DNA of 64,000 nt from Laguncularia racemosa. Its lineage: Eukaryota; Streptophyta; Magnoliopsida; Myrtales; Combretaceae. Under the pieces are notes generated by a model, which did no database searches, had not been told where the DNA came from, and saw nothing but the letters and a program-made list of their open reading frames with translations. Shown here one piece after another: positions 37,001 through 48,545 of this stretch. The DNA lies in assembly GCA_037954665.1 (NCBI GenBank), contig JBBMOL010000008.1, positions 6,913,559 to 6,977,558 of the forward strand, in the 5' to 3' direction. How positions within the stretch are numbered: the first letter of the stretch is position 1; every line of letters starts with the position of its first letter. The position numbers and the translations under genes are program-made.

Positions 37001-40000
37001 ATTAAATATATAATAATATTTATTAACTAAATTATATATATATATGTTAACGGGTTTGAGATCCCAATAAATTTAACATATGTCCCATTACCCTTCCCAA
37101 ACCCTACAAGGTTTTTAAAAAGAAACCCATAACCCATCTCAAACCCTATAGGGTAGTACCCTATAGGGTTTTTAGTGGGACAGGTGGGTCGGGAACCCAA
37201 TAAAACCCGTCCCGCTGACATCCTTATTGTACACACGCCTTAATAACCTTAAACACAATTGGTCGCAGTTTGTGGCTCTACTCAAGCAATAAGCAAATGA
37301 CCATAACTCCACTAAGTCACCCCCTCCACCACAAAACAACAACAACAATAACGCTAGTGCCTTACTTACTGCATCATGCAGCAAAACCCTAATAAGAGTC
37401 AACCTACCTACCACCTATAGCAGGTTGGTTAAGTAGCCTACCCAGCAAAGCGAGTAGTCCAAAGTTCACTTACAAAACTTCCTCCAAAATGCTAACATAA
37501 ACAACTTAGACTTAGTCATTAAAAGACTCGTAGAGTTATGAGAGTTAAAGAAAAACAAACCAATACACTGAAATTCCACAATGGTACCACTGACTCGGTA
37601 TATCGTCTTATATGTTTTCTATCATAAATGGACCTTCAAGACTATAATGAGGCCATCATGTGCAAGGCCTTCCCTAGCACACTCAAAAAGGCTACTCGAA
37701 CGTAGTTCAATCATTTGCAATCAGCCATCATATCCTCTTTCAAACAATTGGTTGACCAGATCCACTAACATTTCTTAGCCAACAAGATGCTAGCTAAAGA
37801 CACCATGAGCCTCAACAACATCAAATAAAGGCCAAACGAGTCATTGCACAAGTATATCTACCACTTCATGATGGCCTGGCTCAACATTCTTAATGTTGAG
37901 TCAAGCTTCACACTAAATGCAACTATCTAAGGTATCTACCATGACCACCCCTTTTTCTTGGCACTTGCAAAAAAGTGGTTCACCATTATGGAGAAATTTA
38001 AGGAAAAGGTTATCACTTACATCACCATGGAAGACAAACTTAAAGCTTGTGGAACACCAAACTTTAGCTCGACTAACAAGAAGGAAACCGCCTACAAGGA
38101 TCAAGTACTAATAAAAGAGCATCTCAAACCTACTCCAAGCTCTAACCTTAGTTTATCTACTAACAGAAATAATCGTACACATGACAACAAGTGCATCATT
38201 CCTCATTTCACCGCTTACTCCCTACTAAACAAATCTTCGAGGAACATATTCCTTAGAATAAGAAAGAGAGGAATTTTGACTTGGCCAATGCAAATGTAAG
38301 GTAACCCAACTAAGAGGAGCCAAGACAAATTATGTGAGTTCTACAAAAATGTGGGCTATGCTACTAAACACAACACCAACCTCAAGGATTCATTAGAAGA
38401 CGCCATCAAATGCGACTACTCCAAGAATATATAAATGAGCACATGTATGGTTAACATGGCAATGAGAATGACCCCAACAAAGAAGATGAACCAATGACAC
38501 TTGCTACGCCATAAACAATGTCAGTTATGACAATTGTGACAATGCAACAAATCACCATACCCTAAACGACCAAATCAACACCATTGTAGATGGTCCTTCG
38601 GGGGCCAATCAAACTCCTAAATGAAGGCTTATGCTTGCCACCACAAATACAATGACGTCCTTTCCATTCAGTCTAAGAGGCTTAAGGTCAACACTTTAGT
38701 CATCTTCTCTGATGATGACCTCGAAAACATTTGCTACTCCCACAATGACCCATTGGTCATATAGGCCAAGATCATAGGCTTTCATGTCACTCAAATCCTA
38801 CTAGACACCAATAGCTTCGCGGAAATCCTCTATCACTTAGCTTATGACTAAATGAAAGACAAATTACCAACCAAGAAAAATCCATACGACCACCCCCTCT
38901 TTAAATTCAATAACCAACCCATGAAGACAATGGGAATCATCACACTCCCTATACAGCTCAAGAATAGAAAGTACGTAGCTAGCAACATGGTAGATTTCCT
39001 AATCATCGATTATCGGTCCCCACATAATGTCATCCTCAAATGAACCATGATAAATGCTATGAAGCTAACCATCAGCATATCATATGTGAAGGAAAAGTTC
39101 CCATCCCCTATAGGGGCTAGCATTTGATGAGGTAACTAATAGCTTGCTTGATCATGCCACTTACAAAACTTAGGGTAAGGCAACATAATCAACATCATCA
39201 AAATAGAACCTAAGGAAAAGAATGGCTCACGAGATGCCATAGTAGAGGAAACTGAGCCACTATAGCTTGAAAATTTCAAGGAAGAGGCCACCTAGATTGA
39301 AAATTCCCTCCTTGACCACCTAAAAGACTAGCTCTTTGATTTCCTTCGACATAATTGTGATATATTTGCTTTCTCCCCATCAAACATGTTAGGCGTCTCC
39401 CCCAATGTCATTATGCACCAACTAAAAATTGACCTTAAAGCAAAGGTCATGAAAAAGAAGAAACAACGCTTTACCTCCTAAAGTGATAGGAATCATGTAC
39501 CTACAGCACTCATCACCAGGACAAGAGCTAAAGGATTACAAAATTTGGCGATGAGAGTTTTCTTTGAACAATTAGACCCCGAGGATATTTGTTTAGTATC
39601 TTCTTTTCTATTGTATTTTGTTGTGCATTCTAGCAAGTACATTTGTCGGTTTTTACAAAACGGTGGGTAAATTCACTAATGCTCAGTTTGTGGGTTATTT
39701 ATGGACCTACACAAATCAAAGAAGAACTGGTCATACATTGCTCCATGGAGGTGAAGAAACCGGCCACATATGATCTTTTCATTTATAATTTCCTTTTGTT
39801 AGAAACCAGCCACATTTTGTTGTTTTTTCACTTGTAATTTTCTTTGTTAAATTTACCCTATTTTGAGCAAGTATAAATACTTGCAAAGTAGGGTTAGAAG
39901 GGAGCTTTTTGACATACACATTTTGGCTGCCTTTTTGTGTAAGGGTTTGACTCTTCACAAAATACTCTTATCAATTCAAGTTTAGATTGTAACGAGTGGA

Positions 40001-43000
40001 CTTAGATTTGTTGTGAGTAATATCAACAAATTACAAGTTGATCTTAGTTCCAACTAGTGCATAATATCTTGTAAGGAATTAGTTATTCTTATTTTGTTCT
40101 TGTTTCATGCAATTAAGGTCCATTTTTCAATCTAGGGTTCACGCCATTTAGTTGGAAATTAGAATCAATTATGCTTGTTTCTTTGATTGGTATTGAAATT
40201 CCAATTGAGCACATCATAATTTGGTCGCAAAGCAAATTGATTCGTGCAATTAGGGTTCACGTAGCAATTGAAGTCACGCCATTTTGTGAACTTTGTTTAG
40301 TTGATTCTTCAATTAGCTTTGTGTACTTATAATTGGATCTTTGGCACATCACAAAGACAAGCAACCACTGAGATAAAGGTCTAGAAGTTGCTTGAAGCCA
40401 ATTTTATACACAAAGAGCCATACCTAGCCTATCTAGCCAACTATGTGTTGGTTAAAAAAAATCTAACAAGAAGTAACAGATGTGCATTGACTTCACAAAC
40501 CTCAATAAATCGTACCTAAAGGATTGTTTTCCACTCCCATGCATTGACCAATTAGTTAACACCACCTCGAGCCACGCCCTCTTAAGCTTTATGGATGTTT
40601 TCTCAAGCTATAACCAAATTAGGATGCATAAGCCCGACTAGGTGTACAATTTGTTCGTCACCAACTTCAATATTTATTGTTGCAAAGTTATACCCTTTAG
40701 CTCAAAGAATAACAAAGCAATGTATCAAAGTTTGGTGATGACAATGTTTAAGGACCAGATTAGGTGGAACATCAAGGTCTATGTGGATGACATGATCATG
40801 AAAATTGTTGAACCCACTAACCATAGCTAGGACTTACAAGAAACCTTTGACATACTACGGGACTACAATATGATGTTTAACCTGCAAAAATGTGTATTTG
40901 AAGTTAGATCAGGTAAGTTCCTCAAGTACATGGTCACTAGGCAAGGCATCGAGGCTAACCCAAAGAAGATCCATGTTATCCTTAACATGTAGCCACCTAA
41001 AACCATAAAAGAAATCTAGAAGCTCATAGGAAAGATTGTTGCCATTAATAGGTTCATGCTTAAAGCCACCAACAAGTATTCCAAATTCTTCAAAATCAAG
41101 AAGAATCCTTAACTTTATCAAGATTCTTTTAACAAACTTAAGTCATTTTTAACCTCCCTACCTATCCTCTCAAAACCCAATGCTGGGAGAACTACTCTAT
41201 CTCTACCTCTTGGTTAACAAGCAAGCCCTCTCTTTAGTATTTTTCCAAGTAGAGAGATAGGGAGCATAGGCACGTCTATTACATGAGACACATCCTATAA
41301 GGGCCTAAAACTAAATAGTCTCTCATCAAAAAGTTCACATTATCTGTAGTGGTCTCGGGTTAGAGGCTCTAACCTTACTTTGAAGCACATTAAGTGGTCA
41401 TTCTTACCAACTAGCCACTACATCAAAAAGTTCACATTATCTGTAGTGGTCTCGGGTTAGAGGCTCTAACCTTACTTTGAAGCACATTAAGTGGTCATTC
41501 TTACCAACTAGCCGCTACACCAAATACTCCACAAACTAGACACCTAAGGACAGGTAGTGCACCATGCAGTAAAGCTAAGTGTGTATGGCATACAATTCTA
41601 ACCCCAAGAACTAATCAAAGCATAAGTCCTAACAGACTTCATAGTAAAATGCACACTACTACAACATAAACCTCAACCATGGTAGACTCTCCACGTCAAT
41701 GGCTCATCCACTTAAGGGGGGAGTGAGATAGGGCTAGTACTCAAAAGTTCGAAAGGGGCAACTATGAGCTATGCATTAGAAGTTTGGATTCTAGCAACAA
41801 CAAAGCGGAGTATAAAGTGCTCATTGTAGAAATGAAACTCATAAAGGAAGTTGATGCTAGGAATCTCCAAATTTTTTCAAACTCTCAACTCATCGTCTAG
41901 TAGGTAAAGGGGGATTATGCAGTGAAGGATGAGGAAATGCCTAAATACTTAAAGGAAGTAAAACAACTTGGAATGGACTTCCCCTCTTGGGTGATTAAGA
42001 AGATCCCCTGAAGCAACAATGTTAAAGTTAACAATCTCTTTAAGTTAGCCTCAACTTGCTTAACAAATCTGGATAGAAAACGTGTTTATAAAGTTCTTAC
42101 CTAATAAGACCAACAATAAATTTAGTCAACAAGTATTGAAGATACAACTCCTATATGTCGAGCTTTACTGAATGGAACCCATCTTTACATACATCCAAGA
42201 GGGCATCACCTCAAAAGATATGAAGGAGGCAAGAAAACTTTAGAATAGGTCAGCACAATATACTCTCATCAACAACAAATTAGACCAATGCTCCTTTAAC
42301 CTACCTTACCTAAAATGTCGACTTAGTGAAACCCAACAAGTCTTTGAGAAGCTATATACCAGAATATGCAGCAACTACATTCAAAGCTATGCACTAGTAA
42401 CCAAGGCACATTTACCTCGGCTACTACTAGCTAGCCATGAAGGAATAAGTGAAGATAGAAATCTAACAATACCTACAATACCAAAAGAATGTGTCAGTTA
42501 ATCGACTACCAAGTGTTAACCTTCTACCCATGATAAGTCCTTGGCCCTTTATGTAGTAGAGAATAAATATATTGGGCCCTTCCCCCTAAAGCCACAAAAT
42601 AATGCCAATACATTATTGTCACCATAGACTACTTCACCAAATGGGTAGAAATTGAGGTTGTAGCACACATTATTGAGAAGAACCTAGAGAACTTCATATA
42701 GAGAATCATCATTTGCAAATTTAGAGTCCCCTACACTCTTATTACCAACAATGGGACCCAATTTGACAACAAAAGTTTAGGGAGTTCTGGCAAGAACAAG
42801 GCATGAGGATCTACTATACCTTAATCACACACCCGCAATCCAACAACCAAATTGAGGCTATAAACAAGATAATCTTGACCAACCTTAAGAAGAGGGTATC
42901 TAGCACAAAGAGTAAGTGGGTGAATGAGCTCCCCTATATCTTATGGGGTTATTAAACAACCTTCAAGACCTTAACCAATGAGACTACCTTTAACTTAGCC

Positions 43001-46000
43001 TTTAAAACCAAAACTATCCTACCTATTAAGCTCAAAGTCCCCATAGTAAGAACATAGGCCTCAGATATGAAAGCTAACAAGATTGGCCTCTATGCTAACT
43101 TAGACTTTGTTGAGGAAATCCAAGACCTTATAAGTACTCGAGTAGCCACCTATTAGCAAAGAGCGGCTTGGTACTATGATAAGAAAGTGAAACACAGGGC
43201 TTTTCACCTTATGGACTTAGTGTGTAGAAAGCTTGAAGCTACCATCTCTTGAAGAGGTCAAGAAAAGCTAGTACCAAACTAGGAAGACCCTGTTAAAGTT
43301 AGAGGGATAACAGGACATAGAGCCTAATATCTCGAAACATTGGATGGCCAATTAATCCTAAGACCTAGAATGCTAATAATTTGAGCGCATATTTTGAGTG
43401 GTGTATATAGCCTTTATCAATGGTTAATGAAATTCATAATTTTGTATGACTTTCCATTCTTTACTTATTATAAAAATTACAAATCAAAGTATAAAGAACT
43501 TAGCCTCCTAAAGGCCATAAGTCCAAACCTCTTATAAAGGCTTAACACCCTTATGTCTACAAGTCTGACACATGGTAAAACTTGGCCAACCATAGCCTAC
43601 AAATCTCATAACCATCCCCATCCCGAAAGATGAGCAAACGAGCCAAAGACTTAGCCTCTATAGGCACACAAGATCCTTAAACTCCCCACCTCTAAAGTGA
43701 TGTAAGAAATCTTAAGGACTTGCCTTTGAAGTCTACAATGCTTGCAAGTCTTATCTTAACAAGGGACTAAAGACTTTGTTAAACTGGAGGATTAAGTCCT
43801 AACCAATGCGTCCAACGAGTGTAATAAAAGAATGCCTCCACCCAGTCCCACTAAAGCTACTAATCGATGAAAAAAAAGAAAAAAAAAAAAGAAAAAGAGT
43901 AGGAGGAAAAGTAGAAGGGTAAGTAAAATAAACACAAAGGACAAGCTAATATGACACTTACAATTGCAAGAATACAAAAACCAAGTGGTATACATTACAA
44001 ATGAGATCAACTACAAGCTACTTCTATAGTTTAAGTCGAAGAGTCTAAATCAAATACAACCAACTTCTACACTTTAAGTCAGGGGACCTAAGCCACCCCC
44101 TAAGGAATAGCTTTACAATAATAAAGTTCTAGCAAAAAGGAGCAACAGAACCACCTCCATTGTATGAGTTCAAAGGTAGACCCCATCCGAGCTTTTAGCC
44201 TCGCAATAAAGAGGTGGGAAATCAAAGATTGCATCTACCACCTTAGTTGCAAAGTCACTCGCACATGTGCAAGAAAGGAGCCTCTATGCATGCTACCTCT
44301 CCCTCTTTTACTTTACCTTGACTAGCAAAAGGAAGGAACCAAGCCCAAACAGCAATTTTCAAGAGCCAACAACTGCTACTATTGAAGGCACACCAACAAG
44401 CGGAAGTGCTAATGGTTCCCACAGCTTGTAGCCCCAACTAATCCCCTTCTCAAAGGTTCAACCCATGCCTAAGCAACCAATCAATGAGGCAACTTCTCAT
44501 CCTACGATAACCTGATAAGTTATCCCCTAAGCTTACAACAATCTAATATGTTATCCTTTACCTCCATCGGCATCCCATAAGACAATTACACCACAATGTT
44601 AGTACATGCGTGCAAAATTAGTTGACACAATAAATGAGTTCAAACTCCTACCTTCATAAAAATAAAAAAATAAAAAATAGTTGTCAAACAAACCATAGTC
44701 GAATTTCCTCTCGAAAAGCCCAAATCTTACTAAAAAAGGCTTCAACTTTCAGAATCACCATTATACTACTTCTTGCAACAAGAAAGAAAGTCTGCAGTGG
44801 TCGCTTAGGCACCTATCTATTTCCTAGTTATAACACTCAATCAAGAGACTTTTTAAGTTAGCATTAAGTGTCAGCATAAGACTTCATGTCCATGTGCCAC
44901 CAAGTAATGGCTACAACACCTTGATTACTTTTTAACTTAGTCACCTCTATGTGTCAATCTTGAATGAACGTCATATGTATAGTGCAAAGCACACATGAAT
45001 CTCCACAAACGACGTACAAATTATGAATGCACCTTAGTCCTTCGATCACCACATGTGATTCGCCCTTGATTGTGCAATGGTGAACATGCAATCTTTTAAA
45101 AGGCAACATAAATAAAGTAGTGACTTAATACAATTTATGACAACAACCCCAAATGGCAAGGCCTAACTTACAAGCACTTGCCTTCAACTCTCTTGTAGTT
45201 ACAACACCCCCAACACTAAGTCTATAGTAGCAATTGCACACTAAGAAGGGAAATTGACAAGAGACTAACGTAACCTCACATTTGCAAGTATATAAGTACT
45301 TGATCAAAGCCTACACTACTTAATCAAATTTATGAACAAAACAAGAATAGTTAAGCAGAATGTAGGTACACCATAAAGTAACAAAAAGAATGTTTCATCA
45401 ATAATTTAGGGGATTACAAGGCTTTAGAGCCGGCTTAGTAGCTTAAAATTACAACATATAAGACAAGCAACAAAAAGGGGTAAAAGAGGGGAAGTGGGGA
45501 GAGCATCATGAGTCTTATGCAAGCAACCGATTGTTTGTCAGTTGGTCATCTAGCGAGTCACTTGCTAGTTGATCCTCAACTCCCACCTCTACCTCTAAGT
45601 TCTCCCAATCATCTCCCTCTTCCCCATCCCCTTCGGTTGAAAACTCGAGGTATTGATCAAGGATAGAGAAATCAAGGTGAGGAAACACTTCAAGGTGGTA
45701 TTGCTTGGCCTTCTTAACCTTTTCAAGAAAGGAGTTAGTTCGCCAATCCATCCATTCTTTGCTTTACTTAAAGTCTTCCATCACCTTGGCTCGAATGGCT
45801 TAAACTAGAGAAAAATCTTCCCTCATCTCCCTATTAGCTTGAATAGTAGCCATGGCCACAAAGATCTCAAGGTAAATACCAACCATCTACCCTCAAAGCT
45901 TAATCACTTGCTTCCAATGACACTCCTCCTCCTCTAATAGTCATTACCTCAATTGCTTCTCCAAGGACCTCTTCTCCTTGGCAATACATGCTATTTCAAC

Positions 46001-48499
46001 CTTATGTGCCTCACTTCTTGAAGAGCCCCGTAAGCCTTAAAGTGAGCCACCTCAGCCTTGCCCCAAATAGCTTCACCCTCTACCTCCCAAACCTTTTGAT
46101 CACTAGTAAATAGGACCTTCCTCAATGTAGTGTAGGCATTCTCTTCCTATTTAATTGCCTACATGACACTAAGGCTCTCTAATGACATCCTTGACTATAA
46201 GGTTGAAACACACATTAGAGACCTAGAAAATTTCAAGAAACACCAAAGAAACCTTAAAGGAACAAAGGAAAAAAGACCATACCTCCATGAAGCTCTTGTA
46301 AAGTTTTTTTTTTCAAGGATGCTAAGGATTCAACCATTCCCCACTTCATCACTATCTCTAATCTTAAGGCAACAATAACTAGAGAAAGAAATCCCTAAAC
46401 TTTACTGCTTAAAGTCCCAATCAAGTGCATAGATAGGAGGAAGCAATAGACCATATTGAACCCCTGAAGGCTCTAGTCCCCCTAAAGACTAGCTAACAAG
46501 CTAGCACCATGATAGCACTCATTTCCCCCCTAAAATCTATCCTAGTCGATGGGCTAGGATCAATCTCTACCATAGGCACCTAAACCTTCAATAGTTGATT
46601 TTAAGCTGCCTTAGCCAATATCTTTGCAAAGTTACAATCCAACAAATTCTCCACTAGCTTGTCCTAAATGACCATGGCCGACTTGACCCTCTACTTCTTG
46701 CTTTGTACCCTCCCATTGTTCCTCTTAACTTGAGCCTTGAGCATGGTATTTGTATCCACATCCTCGAGATTCATCTTTTCTCCTATAAACCAACAAAGTA
46801 TGGTTAGGATGGAAAATTAAGATGACAAACCTTATTAATCCAAGGCTAACCCTGGCTCCCCCACAAAGAACTTAGCATAGCAAATGGCTTTAGCTAGTAT
46901 CTTAATTCTCCACTCTACCCTTGCAAATGGGCAGCCTTTGGTATACCTTTATGATTAGATCTATGTCGAGTAACCCCACTAGCTGATGCTCCTTGATCTT
47001 ATCATACCCCCACCTTATCATTCAGACCAAGCATGATATCGATCCTTCTTATGGGCTTGACCCAATGAATCTAGAAGTCAAACCCCTTTCGCACCAAACA
47101 AGTAAGTACTTCTTCTTCTAGCCTTTCCAGTGTTAGGCATACTACTAAATAGTTTTTGCTACTTATCCTTTATAGACAAATAGTATCACCCTTAAGATGA
47201 GCTCATCTTGATTGCATAGAATCATCACAATAAGGAAAGTAGACTCAATGCTCAAGTCCTCACATAAGGATTTGAATGCCACAAGGATCACATAAGCATT
47301 CGAGACGAGGATGCTTGGATGCAGTCAGTGATAATTAAAAAAAATTCCTTGGAATCTATTAAAAGGAATTCTCAAGCTCGTCATGAAGTACACCATGAAC
47401 AAAAATAACTCTTTCCTTGACATCCCACATACTCACGCCTCATCCTTTAGTAGACTCACCACCTACCTTTCTGGCAAGGGAGTAAACCACTTTAAGTAAT
47501 GTTTTAACTCCACATCTCCTAAACTACTTTTCAAAGTGGCCACTGACTCCATATGAAGGTCTTCCTTCACTCGTCCTTCATGCTCCCTATCATCTAGGTA
47601 CATGTCCTTCCCACAAAGCCTCCACAACTTCACCACCAACATGTCACTAGCACCATCACCACCTCCACTATCACAAACCATTGCCACCATTACTATTGTT
47701 TGAGGCGAATGACTGCCATGAGTACTTTTCCTTTCCTAGTAGCTAACTTAGAGGAAGACTCCATATTTACATAAAGAAAGAAAGTAGAAGAAGGAGAGTT
47801 CAAAGAAAAAATCGAGAAGAGAAGGTGTTGAGTGAGAAAGAAAAGCCTATGTAAAAGTTACCAATGAGAGCAAAAGTGGTAAAACTTCACTCCACATAGG
47901 CATATATAGGCATGTTGGGCGAATAACAAGGGGACACAACGAAGAGGGTTGCTTCACATAACCAGAAATTGATACGTAATGCCTTAAGGAATGTAAATGT
48001 TACGCATGACATCACCAATATGTACAAGCCTGCACATGCAGTTTGTGTATGCCACTGATAAGCTAATACGACTTCAACACGTGTCACAAGCATTAAATGC
48101 ACCATCATTAATGCACCCAAAGACAATTTAAACTTAAGCTTCTCTAAAAGCCAACCGCCTTGGTTTCTGGTAGAAGTTTGGAAGAACTTCGATTCACTTG
48201 TCAAACATTTACAACAATAGTTAGGCCTTGGCTGAATAGGCCTTAAATAGACGAGCCTTAGTCAGACAAGTCGTGGGCAATTATGCCTCGGCTGAACCAG
48301 CGACACCATATCACCATGACTTAGCCAGTTCTCAATTATTACCTTCATATATAACAATCAAGACAGTTAAACAAAAATTGTAATGTATAGAAAAGATACA
48401 CCAAAGCTAGAAATTACTAGATGGAAATCAAAATAAAGTCCCTATTAGTCAAACGTAGATCTTAGCATCTAACACTTAACTCATCAATTCCTTATCTAG

Positions 48500-48545
<46 letters not shown>

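Larger units (their letters stand above)
32533..37226 (-). mobile_element. hAT (Ac-like) DNA transposon, structurally complete, 4694 bp
   Basis: Left end TAGGGATATAAGCGGGAC and right end, read inward, TAAGGATGTCAGCGGGAC pair at 14 of 18 positions as terminal inverted repeats. A perfect 8-bp target duplication TTGTACAC flanks both sides, the rule for hAT elements. Inside, on the minus strand, lies a hAT transposase with BED finger, catalytic part and C-terminal dimerisation region, now broken. Subterminal regions carry repeated CCTAYAGGG motifs. The 35300-36900 part upstream of the transposase holds short CpG-rich and GT-rich repeats. It is inserted in intron 5 of the subtilase, antisense to the gene. 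Confidence 0.95.
37575..47700 (+). mobile_element. Tat-lineage Ty3/gypsy retrotransposon, decayed, with antisense accessory ORF
   Basis: On the plus strand: gag (about 37640-38410), protease (38650-39045), RT (39300-39480, resumed at 40355-41110), RNase H (41690-42060) and integrase (42560-43250). Motif forms fit the Tat group: MCKAFPSTLKKATRTWF-HLQ in gag and the RNase H stretch AEYKVLIVEMKLIKEVDARN. About 2 kb further 3', the minus strand encodes a Transposase_28-like ORF as found in several Tat elements. Stops are everywhere. A chromovirus tail plus LTR is nested inside RT. No clear flanking LTR pair was identified; 47700-48500 may be 3' LTR. Confidence 0.88.
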
